Assembly: GCF_001936475.1 (NCBI RefSeq)
Contig: NZ_MSPQ01000001.1
Location: 62,001 to 126,000, forward strand
Source: Algoriphagus marinus
GTDB lineage: Bacteria; Bacteroidota; Bacteroidia; Cytophagales; Cyclobacteriaceae
Length of the DNA: 64,000 bases
Reading direction: 5' to 3'
Positions 34,870 to 45,200 of the stretch are shown here, piece after piece. Below the pieces are notes generated by a model. The model had not been told where the DNA came from. It saw only the letters and a list, made by a program, of their open reading frames with translations, and searched no databases. The position numbers were made by a program, and so were the translations under genes. Numbering within the stretch: position 1 is the stretch's first letter; every line of letters begins with the position of its first letter.

Positions 34870-36267
34870 TTATTTATTAGTTACAACAGTATTTCCCTTC
34901 TCTTTCCATTCTTTCATTCCACCTGAATAATTTTTAATCTGATTAAAACCATTTTTCCTCAATAAAGAATACGCAATCGCGGCACGATCTCCACTTTGAC
35001 AGTGAATTACTACCTGCTTGTCTTTACTGATTTTATCCAAATTATTCTCAATCGTTCCGACGAATACATGGTCCGCTCCTTTCACATGGCCAGCATTAAA
35101 TTCTGTAGTATTTCTTACGTCAACTACCTGAACCTCGTCTTTTTCTGCCAAAACCTTAAACTCTTCAATATCAATTACATCTGCGGTTTGCAAGTCCAGT
35201 CCCAAATCAGCGATATCCTCAACAAATCCATAAATATTGTCCAAGCCAATTCGCATCAATTTTCGGGTTAAATCATCCATCTGACTTTGATTTGCGACAA
35301 GGATAAATTGCTCCTGATAGTTTAGGAACCATCCTGCCCAAGTTGAAAAGGAGTTATTACCTTGAATGTTGATGCTTCCTGGCAAAAACCCTTTCGCAAA
35401 ATCTACCTTGTCTCTGGTATCTATGACTTTCAATCCATCCTTATACGCTTTTAGGAATTGCTCTTTTGTCAATTTAGCGTGCTTAGGTACTTCCACAAGC
35501 AAAGGTCTATCTACCTTATTCAGGTGCTTCATTGTTGCGAAATATTTGGGTGGTTCTGGTTGTCCATCCAAAAGATAATCCACAAAAGCCTTTTCGTCAG
35601 TTGCTAACTTAAATGCCCAGTTTCGGATTTTTTCATACCCGATTGTAGAGCTAGGTACGGAGCCTAGAGCTTTTCCACAGGCTGAACCTGCACCATGCCC
35701 CGGCCAAACCTGTACAAACTCAGGAAGCTTTGAGAATCGCTGAATAGAATCAAACATTTGCTTAGCACCTTTCTCCTGCGTTCCCACAATTCCAGCTGCT
35801 TTTTCCAATAAATCAGGTCTGCCTACATCTCCCACGAAGACAAAGTCTCCTGTAAATACCATCACTGGTTGATCAGTCGCTGGATGATCTGTCAATAAGA
35901 AACTAATACTCTCCGGTGTATGCCCAGGGGTATGCAATACTTCCAGGGTCAAGTTCCCTACGGTTATTTTGTCCCCATGCTGCAATACTTCATGATCAAA
36001 TTCATATTGCCATTCTGCAGGACCTTCATTGGATAGATACATTTTGGCACCAGTCACTGTTGCCAATTCTCTCGAACCACACAAAAAGTCGGCGTGAATA
36101 TGAGTTTCTGTGATATGAGTGATCTTCATATTGTTCCGCTTAGCGATATCCAGATAAACATCTATATCTCGTTGAGCATCTATTACAATTGCCTCATTCT
36201 TAGCTTGGCAACCAATGAAATAACTTGCTTGCGCAAGGGTTTTGTCATATACGTGTTGAAAATACAT
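34870..36267 (-). CDS. Persulfide dioxygenase-like metallo-beta-lactamase with two rhodanese domains
   Basis: A protein of 465 residues. The MBL domain (about 1-250) has THIHADFLCGSREL, HTPGHTPES and GDFVFVGDVGRPDLL. The first rhodanese domain (about 270-360) lacks an active Cys (VANQSQ). The second (about 370-462) keeps CQSGDRA. This is the CstB-like layout, which oxidises persulfides to sulfite and thiosulfate. It is first in an operon with a single rhodanese. An inverted repeat 47-62 bases before the start is a possible operator. Confidence 0.88.
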   Translation of the reverse strand: MYFQHVYDKTLAQASYFIGCQAKNEAIVIDAQRDIDVYLDIAKRNNMKITHITETHIHADFLCGSRELATVTGAKMYLSNEGPAEWQYEFDHEVLQHGDKITVGNLTLEVLHTPGHTPESISFLLTDHPATDQPVMVFTGDFVFVGDVGRPDLLEKAAGIVGTQEKGAKQMFDSIQRFSKLPEFVQVWPGHGAGSACGKALGSVPSSTIGYEKIRNWAFKLATDEKAFVDYLLDGQPEPPKYFATMKHLNKVDRPLLVEVPKHAKLTKEQFLKAYKDGLKVIDTRDKVDFAKGFLPGSINIQGNNSFSTWAGWFLNYQEQFILVANQSQMDDLTRKLMRIGLDNIYGFVEDIADLGLDLQTADVIDIEEFKVLAEKDEVQVVDVRNTTEFNAGHVKGADHVFVGTIENNLDKISKDKQVVIHCQSGDRAAIAYSLLRKNGFNQIKNYSGGMKEWKEKGNTVVTNK

Positions 36268-36313
36268 TTCTATCTTTTGTTTTAAATTAGGCTACAAAAT
36301 TCAGGATAAGTTT

Positions 36314-36329
36314 GTTCCTATTCAGGAAC
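36314..36329. promoter_or_regulatory. Inverted repeat before the sulfur operon
   Basis: GTTCCT and AGGAAC around ATTC. A second repeat, GTCAC ... GTGAC (36334-36354), follows. Either may bind a regulator of the minus-strand MBL-rhodanese operon. Confidence 0.35.
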
Positions 36330-36464
36330 TTTTGTCACATTTGGAAAAAGTGACTCCGTTTTATAAAAACACAAGATAACGGAAATCAAAAGCTTTTTTT
36401 TAATCGGTGTGAATGCTAAAGCCAAATCCTTTTAAATTCAAGCCGTCAATCTTTACCCCCTCCT

Positions 36465-38996
36465 ATGAAAAAACATTTCCTACTGACTTTAATCCTTTTT
36501 ACGATAACCATTTGCACCTGGGCACAAATCCAGACTCCAGAGCAATTCCTAGGATATAAACCTGGAGATCGATTTACTCCACACCATCGCATGGTGGATT
36601 ATTTTGAGCATGTTGCTGCCAATAACCCTAATGTCAAACTCATCCAATACGGCGAGACGAATGAAAAGCGTCCATTGATCATTGCGATTTTCTCGAGTGC
36701 AGAAAATATGGCGAAGCTTGAAGAAATCCGTACCGACAATTTGAAACGGGCAGGATTGATGGATGGCAGCCCTGTTCATTCAATTCCAGTCAATTGGATG
36801 TCTTTCAATGTACATGGAAATGAATCTGTGGGAATGGAAGCTGCGATTTCAGCATTTTATACGCTAGCCAATCCGGCAAATGCCAAGTCTCAGGAATGGC
36901 TCAAAAACCAAGTGATCATCATGGATCCTGCGATCAATCCTGATGGAAGAGATCGCTATTCGAACTGGTACAATCAGAAAATGAATACTACGCTTCAGCC
37001 GGATCTTCAGTCTATGGAGCATAGCGAGCCTTGGCCGGGAGGTCGTGCGAATCACTATTTATTTGATTTGAACCGAGATTGGGCTTGGCAAGTACAAGTA
37101 GAATCCCAAGCAAGATTGAAAATGTATCAGCAGTGGATGCCACAGCTTCACTTGGATTTTCATGAGCAGGGAATCAATAATCCATTTTACATGGCGCCAG
37201 CAGCTGAGCCTTTGCATGAGCAGTTGAGCCCTTTCCAGCATGAATTTCAGGATATTTTTGGAAAAAATACTGCGAAGTATTTCGACGAGATGGGCAGATT
37301 CTATTTCACCAAAGAGCGATTCGATTTACTTTATCCTTCCTATGGGGATTCCTATCCGATGTTTAATGGTGCGATTGGAATGACCATCGAGCAAGGTGGC
37401 GGAGGCCAGGCCGGAAGAGGTGGTTTTAATTCTGTCGGCGATACGGTGACGTTGAGCTACCGAATTGAAGGACATTACACTGCGGCACTTTCTGCAGCAG
37501 AAGTCACCAGCAAAAATGCGGAGCGTCTACTTTCAGAGTTTACCAAATTCTACAAAGACAACTCAACTAGCCCTAAAGGGAAATACAAAAGCTTTGTAAT
37601 CAAAGGCGAGAGCAATCCAGCCCAGGTAGCCAAGTTGCTCGAATTACTCGATAAGAATGGCATTCGTTATGGAAAAGCAGGCTCCAAGTCAGGCTTGAAG
37701 GGCTTTGAGTACCAAAGCGGAAAATCAAATTCCTTTTCTACTTCGGATCAAGACATCGTGATCTCGGCCTATCAGCCGAAGTCTGTTTTGGCTCAGGTTT
37801 TCTTCGAACCAAATCCACAACTCAACGATAGCATCACTTACGATATCACGAGTTGGTCCATGCCTTATGCTTACAATGTTGAAGCCTATGCTTTGGAAAC
37901 TCGATTAGATCCGGCTGGAGCTTACGAAATACCAGCATTCACCGCTAACGTCGCGGGCAAAACTCCTGTAGCCTATATTGCCGGCTGGCATGGTACTCGG
38001 GATGTGGCATTCTTAGCTGCACTTTTGAATCAAGGAATTCGGGTGAAATATCCTGAATATTCATTCAAGACGGAAGGTAAAAGCTTTCCAGCCGGAACGC
38101 TTTTGATCACAAAAGGAGGTAATGAATACGTAGTAGATTTTGACAAAAAAGTCACCGAAACCGCTAATAAGTTTGGAATCACTTTAGCCACTACTATGAC
38201 TGGCTATGTGGAGGAAGGAAAGGATTTTGGTTCGCCAAATATTCGTGTCATTCAAGCTCCAAAAGTTGCTCTCGTTGGCGGTCAAGGAACAAATTCACTT
38301 GGATTCGGTGAACTTTGGCACTTTTTCGAAAAGGAACTCAACTATCCCTTAAGCACTTTGGAACTGGAAGATTTAGCACGCTATGACCTCAGCAAATACG
38401 ATGTGATCATTATGCCATCAACTCGAGGTGGTGGATTGAGCAAAGCAGCTCAAGATAAGATCGTAGATTGGGTTCGTGCCGGGGGTAAAATGATCGCCAT
38501 TGATAATGCTTTGAATCTATTTGCGAATAAAGAAGGATTTGCATTGAAGACTTTTGATACGGATGAGGAGAAAAAAGCAGCTGAAAAAGCAGCAGATTCG
38601 CTTGCAAAATCAGAGCGTTTAGCCCCTTATACAGAGGGTGAGCGATTAGCTATTTCAGGCGGAGCAGCAGGTGCGATATATAAAGTGGATATGGATCAAA
38701 CGCATCCACTTGGCTATGGTACCGGTGGAAAATTCTATACCCTGAAAAACAACTCCAGCAAATATGCCTATTTGACTGATGGCGTGAATGCAGGAAAAAT
38801 CCTGTCCAATGATTCTTACCGAACAGGATACATCGGCTATAAAATCAAATCTTCCATGGGCGCTTCTTTAGCAATAGGAGCTGAGAATCTCGGTCGTGGT
38901 GAGATCGTCTACTTTGTGGATAACCCAATCTTCCGAGGATTCTGGGAATCAGGAAAATTGGTTTTGAGCAATGCCATGTTTATGGTAGGACAGTAA
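36465..38996 (+). CDS. Secreted M14 zinc carboxypeptidase with C-terminal amidotransferase-like domain
   Basis: A protein of 843 residues with a signal peptide ending at TWAQ. Zinc ligands of M14 are in NVHGNESVG (His, Glu) and LHLDFHEQG (His); DLNRDW is the usual substrate-binding block and MTIEQGGGG carries the catalytic Glu. From about residue 600 a class I glutamine-amidotransferase-like fold appears (YDVIIMPSTRGGGLS; WVRAGGKMIAID), a known C-terminal addition in Bacteroidota. It probably degrades peptides outside the cytosol. A terminator follows. Confidence 0.9.
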   Translation: MKKHFLLTLILFTITICTWAQIQTPEQFLGYKPGDRFTPHHRMVDYFEHVAANNPNVKLIQYGETNEKRPLIIAIFSSAENMAKLEEIRTDNLKRAGLMDGSPVHSIPVNWMSFNVHGNESVGMEAAISAFYTLANPANAKSQEWLKNQVIIMDPAINPDGRDRYSNWYNQKMNTTLQPDLQSMEHSEPWPGGRANHYLFDLNRDWAWQVQVESQARLKMYQQWMPQLHLDFHEQGINNPFYMAPAAEPLHEQLSPFQHEFQDIFGKNTAKYFDEMGRFYFTKERFDLLYPSYGDSYPMFNGAIGMTIEQGGGGQAGRGGFNSVGDTVTLSYRIEGHYTAALSAAEVTSKNAERLLSEFTKFYKDNSTSPKGKYKSFVIKGESNPAQVAKLLELLDKNGIRYGKAGSKSGLKGFEYQSGKSNSFSTSDQDIVISAYQPKSVLAQVFFEPNPQLNDSITYDITSWSMPYAYNVEAYALETRLDPAGAYEIPAFTANVAGKTPVAYIAGWHGTRDVAFLAALLNQGIRVKYPEYSFKTEGKSFPAGTLLITKGGNEYVVDFDKKVTETANKFGITLATTMTGYVEEGKDFGSPNIRVIQAPKVALVGGQGTNSLGFGELWHFFEKELNYPLSTLELEDLARYDLSKYDVIIMPSTRGGGLSKAAQDKIVDWVRAGGKMIAIDNALNLFANKEGFALKTFDTDEEKKAAEKAADSLAKSERLAPYTEGERLAISGGAAGAIYKVDMDQTHPLGYGTGGKFYTLKNNSSKYAYLTDGVNAGKILSNDSYRTGYIGYKIKSSMGASLAIGAENLGRGEIVYFVDNPIFRGFWESGKLVLSNAMFMVGQ

Positions 38997-39032
38997 AAAG
39001 ATAGATGATTTAAGACATTAGATTTAAGATTT

Positions 39033-39062
39033 ACCGGCTGCTGAAAAGTGGCTGGTTTTTTT
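39033..39062 (+). terminator. Terminator after the M14 peptidase
   Basis: ACCGGC / GCTGGT stem with an inner extension and a GAAAA loop, then a run of T. Confidence 0.65.
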
Positions 39063-39240
39063 GTGTCTATAATAAAGCCAACTCAAAATTCCGGGTCAGT
39101 CAAGCCTATTTTGTCAATTCGAAACAATAATACTCCATTCAAATAATGTTTGCTTGAAAAATGGGTTCAAAATCATTTTGGCTAAAGGAGAATCCTTATA
39201 TTTTCTTAGCAATCAATATTTTACCCATAAAACCAAAATT

Positions 39241-40902
39241 ATGAAGAACAATAGAAGAGACTTTTTCAAAAAGGTCGGGGTCGGCACAGCTGGTCTTGGA
39301 CTTGCATCTACGATTCCATTTACCTCCTATGCCTCAGGTTCAAAAGAGATTCAAAGCTCAGATGAGCAGTTTCTACAGATCGGCGACGACATCGCTATCG
39401 CAAATACAGACTCAGGGAAAGTAAGAGGATATATTTTAAATGGTGTTTACACCTATTTGGGAATTCCTTATGGTGCTGATACATCTGGTAAAAACAGATT
39501 TATGCCTCCACAAAAGCCAGAAAAATGGGATGGTGCTAAACCAACAATCTGGTGGGGAAATACTGCTCCACAAATTATGGATAATCGATATGCAAGTCCT
39601 GATTATTCTTTTGCTGATCATTGGAATTATGATGATGTCAGTGAGGATTGCTTAAAATTGAATGTTTGGACTCCTGCATTGGACTCCAAAAAAAGACCAG
39701 TACTGGTTTGGCTTCATGGTGGAGGTTTCACTAATGGAAATGGAATCGAACAAGATGGTTACCATGGAGAAAATATCAGTAAGAACGGAGATATCGTATT
39801 TGTTTCCATTAATCATCGATTAGGACCAATTGGATTTACAGATCTTTCAGGAGTAGGTGGTTCTAAATATGCTAACTCCGGAAATGTCAGTCAACTTGAT
39901 ATCATCGCTTCTTTAAAATGGGTAAGAGATAATATATCCAATTTCGGAGGAGATCCGGGCAATGTTACCATCATGGGACAATCCGGTGGTGGAGCAAAAG
40001 TTACCGCTACTATGGCCATGCCGGCTGCTAAAGGATTGGTGCACAAAGGTGTTCCATTAAGTGGTTCCATGCTAGTAGCAAATGATCAGGATTATTCCCG
40101 CAAACTGGGTGAATATGTAATGAAAGAGGCTGGATTAACTCCAGATAATGTGGATAAACTTCAGGAATTGAGTTGGAGAGAATACATCGACATTGCGAAT
40201 AAGGCTCTAGAAAAGATGCGGAAAGACAATCCAACTCCAGGTTTCCGAGGAGGTTTTGGTCCTGTAGCTGATGGAGTGAATATCCCAAAAGGCGAATTCT
40301 TTTCTGATCCAAATGGATTGTCTACCGACATTCCTATGATGATTTGCACTACTTTTCATGAATGGAATCCTACCCGAACTTCCCCTGAACTCGAAAAAAT
40401 CGATTGGGCAGGTGTGGTAGAAAAAATTCAACCAAGATTTGGAGCGGATTCCGAAAAAATTGTCAAAGCCTACCGACAGGATTTCCCTGAAGCATCGGCA
40501 GCGGATATTTGGGCCATGGTTCTCTCAAATCGTCAAGGGGCAATAAATACAGCCAATGCGAAATCTAAACAAAATGCTCCTGTGTATTTAGCTTGGTTTG
40601 GCTGGGAACCAAACCTTTATTCCGGTAGAATGAAAGCTTTCCATTGCATTGATATTTGTTTTTGGTTTGATAACACGGATCGTATGTACACGCATACAGG
40701 AGGAGGAAACCGGCCGAGATCTCTTTCAAAAGCCATGTCAACTGCCTTAATTTCATTTATGAAAAACGGTGATCCAAATGGAAGCAAACTTCCCTCTTGG
40801 CCAAAGTATTCCGCTGAGAATGGAGAAACGATGATCTTGAATGATCAAAGCCAAGTGAAGAATAAACCCGACGGAAAAGGACTGGCGAGCTTGCCAGCTT
40901 AA
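39241..40902 (+). CDS. Tat-exported type B carboxylesterase
   Basis: About 553 residues from the ATG at 39241; an in-frame start farther upstream adds an unlikely leader. A twin-arginine signal (NNRRDFFKK, then a hydrophobic stretch to SYASG) points to folded export. The oxyanion hole is WLHGGGFTNG and the nucleophile elbow GQSGGGAKV; the His is probably in KAFHCIDICFWFDN. It belongs to the carboxylesterase/para-nitrobenzyl esterase family, with substrate unknown. A hairpin terminator closes the unit. Confidence 0.9.
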   Translation: MKNNRRDFFKKVGVGTAGLGLASTIPFTSYASGSKEIQSSDEQFLQIGDDIAIANTDSGKVRGYILNGVYTYLGIPYGADTSGKNRFMPPQKPEKWDGAKPTIWWGNTAPQIMDNRYASPDYSFADHWNYDDVSEDCLKLNVWTPALDSKKRPVLVWLHGGGFTNGNGIEQDGYHGENISKNGDIVFVSINHRLGPIGFTDLSGVGGSKYANSGNVSQLDIIASLKWVRDNISNFGGDPGNVTIMGQSGGGAKVTATMAMPAAKGLVHKGVPLSGSMLVANDQDYSRKLGEYVMKEAGLTPDNVDKLQELSWREYIDIANKALEKMRKDNPTPGFRGGFGPVADGVNIPKGEFFSDPNGLSTDIPMMICTTFHEWNPTRTSPELEKIDWAGVVEKIQPRFGADSEKIVKAYRQDFPEASAADIWAMVLSNRQGAINTANAKSKQNAPVYLAWFGWEPNLYSGRMKAFHCIDICFWFDNTDRMYTHTGGGNRPRSLSKAMSTALISFMKNGDPNGSKLPSWPKYSAENGETMILNDQSQVKNKPDGKGLASLPA

Positions 40903-40912
40903 CACTACTTAA

Positions 40913-40945
40913 AAAGGGACTTTAACTGGTCCCTTTATTTTTCTT
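40913..40945 (+). terminator. Terminator after the carboxylesterase
   Basis: AAAGGGAC / GTCCCTTT stem with an 8-base loop, then ATTTTTCTT. Confidence 0.75.
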
Positions 40946-41010
40946 ACTAAGTCCTCTTAAGTGTTAACGTTTTTATTCTTACTTTAAAAGAAATTCATCG
41001 TTTAAAGCTT

Positions 41011-41433
41011 ATGAAGCACATCAACCTAGTAATCATTTTCACTTTCCTGGCGCTATTTTCCTGTGAAAAGAAGGAGAGTAACACAGCGATTTTGATGGAA
41101 AAACTGGCTGAAAGCACCCAAAGCTGGAACGGTGATACTCTTCCGAGCTATCCCGAAGGCCAACCCAAAGTCACCATCCTCAAGGCTAGTATTCCTCCGA
41201 AGGCCAAACTGGAAATGCACGAACACCTCGTAATCAATGCGGGGCTTTTGCTAAAAGGGGAATTAACAGTAATCGATGAATTTGGAAACCGATTGGAATT
41301 AAAAGCGGGGGATACCATCATCGAACTGGTAAATACTTTTCATTATGGGATCAATGAAGGAACAGAGACGGCAGAGATTGTAGTGTTTTATGCGGGAGAT
41401 GATAAAACCCCGATTACCAAAATCAAAGAATGA
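41011..41433 (+). CDS. Cupin-domain lipoprotein
   Basis: A protein of 140 residues, lipobox at Cys18 (LFSC). The cupin barrel has metal-binding His in KLEMHEHLV and in NTFHYGINEG. It overlaps the next gene by 4 bases. Periplasmic or outer-membrane small-molecule binding or isomerase activity is possible. Confidence 0.82.
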   Translation: MKHINLVIIFTFLALFSCEKKESNTAILMEKLAESTQSWNGDTLPSYPEGQPKVTILKASIPPKAKLEMHEHLVINAGLLLKGELTVIDEFGNRLELKAGDTIIELVNTFHYGINEGTETAEIVVFYAGDDKTPITKIKE

Positions 41434-42122
41434 AAATTTACCTCACCATCTTCTTTTCGATCATTAGCCTTTCTCTTTTTGCTCAGAAAAAAGAAAACTA
41501 TCATGTGATTAACATTCTTGGAGCAACGACCTACTCTGCTCCAGACTTCAATGCACAAATTGTTGGAAGAATTGATTTAGGCAAAGTCGTTCATTTCGAA
41601 AAAGTCCTTGACGAGAAGTCGAAAAAGCAAATATCACCTGAATTGGAGGTGGAAGGTAATTGGATTGAAATTATGCTTGACTTTAGTTATGGCTACATTT
41701 TCAGCTCAGACTTATCCACAAAACCTACTGAATTAATCATTGAGCACTATGATTTGCAAACAGTAAAGCTATTTGGAAAAGAACTTGAGAAAAAGGAATA
41801 TACCGAACAGACAGTTATTGATGGAGAATATTATCCCATGGAAAAGAAAGTTACGGCTTATGAATTTGCTGTAATCAATGAATCATTTTTCGACGGCTGC
41901 CATGATACGGAATACCTGCTAGAAGGCTTTACGCTTTCAGAAGCTTATCATCAATTGATCAACCTGCACTCCAGAAAAAACAATAATCAAATCGAAATTC
42001 CCGCAATCATCTCTCGTGAAGGGAATGTTTGGGATTTTTCGGACCTCGATGCGATCCAAGAATTGCAATTGCATGATTTAGGTGGAGGAAAGTTTAAAAT
42101 CACTTTATATTCCTGCACCTGA
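41430..42122 (+). CDS. Secreted protein with SH3-like domain, function unknown
   Basis: A protein of 230 residues with a signal peptide ending at SLFAQ. Residues about 25-95 look like a bacterial SH3 domain (INILGATTYSAPDFNAQIVG; NWIEIMLDFSYGYIFSSDL). I do not recognise the rest. It is translationally coupled (ATGA) to the cupin lipoprotein. Confidence 0.6.
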   Translation: MKIYLTIFFSIISLSLFAQKKENYHVINILGATTYSAPDFNAQIVGRIDLGKVVHFEKVLDEKSKKQISPELEVEGNWIEIMLDFSYGYIFSSDLSTKPTELIIEHYDLQTVKLFGKELEKKEYTEQTVIDGEYYPMEKKVTAYEFAVINESFFDGCHDTEYLLEGFTLSEAYHQLINLHSRKNNNQIEIPAIISREGNVWDFSDLDAIQELQLHDLGGGKFKITLYSCT

Positions 42123-42174
42123 GAAAACCTCCTACTTTTTTCTAATTTGAAGATCATTTCACCCCAATCACTTC

Positions 42175-43773
42175 ATGTCTGAATTTGATTACATTATCGT
42201 CGGTGCAGGTTCGGCTGGATGCGTCTTAGCGAACCGTCTTTCAGAAGATCCCGCTAACCAAGTGTTGCTATTGGAAGCTGGAGCCCCTGACCGAAAACTG
42301 GAAATCAAAATTCCTGGCGCTTATACCAAGCTCCATCGCTCGAAAGTGGATTGGGGTTTTTGGTCGGAACCACAAGAACAATTAGACGGCAGAAAACTCT
42401 TTCTTCCAAGAGGAAAGACACTCGGTGGAAGTTCCTCCACCAATGCCATGGCTTATGTGCGTGGTAATCGAGCAGATTATGAGGAATGGGCTGCACTGGG
42501 AAATACAGGCTGGGACTACGAATCAGTTTTACCCTACTTCAAAAAATCCGAACACAATGAAGATATCCACAATGAATTTCATGGGACGTCCGGACCTTTA
42601 AATGTGACTTTCGCAAAAGCTTTTAAAACCCCTTTCGCGGATGCATTTGTAGAAGCCTGTGCAGAAAATGGAATTCCGAAAAACTCAGATTACAATGGGG
42701 CGGAGCAAATGGGAGCAAGTCTGATGCAGTTTACGATCAAAGATGGTTTTCGCCACTCTTGCGCCACAGCCTTCCTCAAGCCAATTCTGAAGCGACCTAA
42801 TTTGACCATTCTTACCCAAGCTCAAGCCAAGCGGATAATGATCAAAAATGACCGTGCCAGTGGAGTTGAGTTCTTAACCAAAAACGGAAGCACTTCAGAA
42901 GTTTTCGCAAGAAAAGAGGTGATTCTTAGCGCAGGGGCATTCCAATCTCCACAGTTGCTGATGCTTTCGGGAATTGGCGATGCGGAGGAATTAAAACGAT
43001 TTGGAATCGAATCCAGAATTAATCTCCCTGGAGTAGGTAAAAATCTTCAGGATCATCTTTTCTTCAATTGCGCAGCACTGAGCAAAACTCAGGAGGGATT
43101 CAATCATCACATAGCGCCATTATATCAATTAAAAGGGTTTGCTCAACTTTTTCTCTCCGGTAAAGGCGCATTGACATGCAGTCCGCTGGAAGCAGTAGCC
43201 TTTTTTAATACCAAAGGAGAATCAGGTGTTGATTTTCAATTTCACTTTGCTCCCATGCATCTTGGATCGGATTACAAAACAGATTTTCATGACATATCCA
43301 CATTTCCAAGAGTCGATGGGTTTTCAATTCTTCCAAGTTTGATCAAACCAAAAAGTAAGGGACATGTCAATCTTAAATCTGCTGATCCGAAAGCAGCACC
43401 AAGAATTCATCCCAATTTTCTAACTGAAAAAGTCGATTGGGAGACCTTAATTCGCGGAACTCGGAAGGCCATTGAAGTGCTACAGTCTGCAGCATTTGAT
43501 CCTTATCGCAAATCGATCATTACTCCTCCCGATCAATCAGAGGATGGAATCATCACACATATCAAAAAGTCTGTTGAAACCATTTACCATCCAGTTGGGA
43601 CATGCAAGATGGGCAATGATGAATTAGCCGTTGTGAATGAAAAGCTCCAAGTTTATAGAATTCGAAATTTACGAATTGCAGATGCCTCCATCATGCCGAC
43701 GATTGTTTCTGGAAATACAAATGCGGCCTGTATCATGATTGGTGAGAAAGCTTCAGATCTAATCTTAAATTAA
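42175..43773 (+). CDS. GMC-family FAD oxidoreductase
   Basis: A protein of 532 residues. The FAD-binding Rossmann motif VGAGSAGCVLANRLSED begins near residue 9, with GKTLGGSSSTNAMAYVRG (GMC signature 1) and AGAFQSPQLLMLSGIG (signature 2). Active-site His is in YHPVGTCKMG and the second catalytic position is in SGNTNAACIM. It is a choline/alcohol dehydrogenase-like enzyme, with no signal peptide. It is followed after 66 bases by the CE15-like esterase and sulfatase genes. Confidence 0.9.
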   Translation: MSEFDYIIVGAGSAGCVLANRLSEDPANQVLLLEAGAPDRKLEIKIPGAYTKLHRSKVDWGFWSEPQEQLDGRKLFLPRGKTLGGSSSTNAMAYVRGNRADYEEWAALGNTGWDYESVLPYFKKSEHNEDIHNEFHGTSGPLNVTFAKAFKTPFADAFVEACAENGIPKNSDYNGAEQMGASLMQFTIKDGFRHSCATAFLKPILKRPNLTILTQAQAKRIMIKNDRASGVEFLTKNGSTSEVFARKEVILSAGAFQSPQLLMLSGIGDAEELKRFGIESRINLPGVGKNLQDHLFFNCAALSKTQEGFNHHIAPLYQLKGFAQLFLSGKGALTCSPLEAVAFFNTKGESGVDFQFHFAPMHLGSDYKTDFHDISTFPRVDGFSILPSLIKPKSKGHVNLKSADPKAAPRIHPNFLTEKVDWETLIRGTRKAIEVLQSAAFDPYRKSIITPPDQSEDGIITHIKKSVETIYHPVGTCKMGNDELAVVNEKLQVYRIRNLRIADASIMPTIVSGNTNAACIMIGEKASDLILN

Positions 43774-43839
43774 GGATCTCAATGAGCAAGCTTGGATAAA
43801 AGAACAAGAAGCTCTTTTAAAATTTACTAGTCAGCTACA

Positions 43840-45180
43840 ATGAAGATGAGCAAACGATTCTTTCTATTCCTCCCAATTTTAGTGATAGGCCATTTATCCA
43901 CATTTGCCCAATTATCTCAGCAAAGTCGTGATTCCATTGCAAAGCTCAGTCAGGCAGATCATCGATTGATGATGGAAAAACTTGGTTTGGAATCCCTAAG
44001 GCCGGGTCCATCAGGCAATCCAGCCGCTCCAAATGCAGCTAACTCAGATGAATCCAAAGCCACTCCTTATACTAATTTACCCGACCCGCTAGTTTTTGAT
44101 AATGGAAGTATTGTGAAAACTGCTACCGATTGGGAGAAAAGAAGAGAAGAACTCAAGGAGCATTTCGACCGGGAAATCTATGGCCGAATTCCAGAAAATC
44201 TACCGAACGTAACCTGGGAAATCGTTGAGGAAAAAGACAGCCTATTTGGAGAAGTAAAGGCAAGGTTCAAGAAATTAAACGGGTATGTGGATAACTCTTC
44301 CTATCCAGAAATTCAGGTGAATATAGAGCTGATGATGGCAACTCCGCTTGAAGCAAGAACAGCCGTTCCTTTAATCATGCAATTCAGTTGGGTTTGGCCA
44401 GCTGGAATGAACCGACCAAAACCTGAAGGACCAACCTGGCAGGAACAAATGTTGAAGGAAGGCTGGGGATTTGCGATGCTGATTCCTACCAGTTTCCAGG
44501 CAGATAATGGAGCAGGACTCCGTTCAGGAATTATAGGATTGGTCAACAAAGGCGAACCTAGAAAACTCGATGACTGGGGTACACTCCGCGCTTGGGGATG
44601 GGGCGCAAGTCGTGCGCTGGACTATTTGGAAACAGACCCTTTGGTAGATGCTAAAAAGGTTGGAATTGAAGGTTTATCCAGGTATGGAAAAGCTGCCTTG
44701 GTAGCGATGGTAGATGAACCCCGATTTGCAATCGCCATGATCGCTTCATCAGGAGCCGGAGGAACAAAAATCTTTCGTAGAATTTATGGAGAGCAAGTGG
44801 AAAACCTTGCCTCATCTGGCGAATATCATTGGTTTACACCAAATTTCATCAAATACGCCGGCACTTTAACCCCAATGGATCTTCCAGTGGATGCGCATGA
44901 GATGTTAGCGCTTTGTGCACCTCGGCCTGTCTTTATTTCCAGTGGAGACCCAGAAGTAGAAGGCCATTGGATTGATGCAGTCGGAATGTTCAAGACTTCG
45001 GTAGCAGCAAGTCAAGCTTATGAGTTCTTAGGGAAAAAGGGAATTTCAACAGAAAGCTATCCAGGAACCAATGTCGGGCTATTGGAAGGAGATTTAGTAT
45101 TTCGCCAACACGATGGAGGTCATACCGAAGGACGTAACTGGAGATATTTCATTGACTTTGCAAAGCGTTATTTTAAGTAA
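43840..45180 (+). CDS. CE15-like glucuronoyl esterase / acetyl xylan esterase-type hydrolase
   Basis: A protein of 446 residues with a signal peptide ending near FAQ; ATGs at 43840 and 43846 are both possible. The nucleophile motif is GLSRYGKAAL, where many CE15 members have GCSRxGK, so the Cys that forms a disulfide there is replaced by Leu. SGAGGTKIFRR and GEQVENL match CE15 block patterns, and the catalytic His is in DGGHTEGRNW. It would cleave uronate esters in plant or algal polysaccharides. It is next to a sulfatase, 20 bases apart. Confidence 0.8.
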   Translation: MKMSKRFFLFLPILVIGHLSTFAQLSQQSRDSIAKLSQADHRLMMEKLGLESLRPGPSGNPAAPNAANSDESKATPYTNLPDPLVFDNGSIVKTATDWEKRREELKEHFDREIYGRIPENLPNVTWEIVEEKDSLFGEVKARFKKLNGYVDNSSYPEIQVNIELMMATPLEARTAVPLIMQFSWVWPAGMNRPKPEGPTWQEQMLKEGWGFAMLIPTSFQADNGAGLRSGIIGLVNKGEPRKLDDWGTLRAWGWGASRALDYLETDPLVDAKKVGIEGLSRYGKAALVAMVDEPRFAIAMIASSGAGGTKIFRRIYGEQVENLASSGEYHWFTPNFIKYAGTLTPMDLPVDAHEMLALCAPRPVFISSGDPEVEGHWIDAVGMFKTSVAASQAYEFLGKKGISTESYPGTNVGLLEGDLVFRQHDGGHTEGRNWRYFIDFAKRYFK

Positions 45181-45200
45181 AACCTAAAATTATTGCCCCA

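Noticed and set aside
34870-36267. A glyoxalase II gene
   Set aside because: Two C-terminal rhodanese domains and the motif THIHADFLCG fit persulfide dioxygenase-type proteins better than glyoxalase II.
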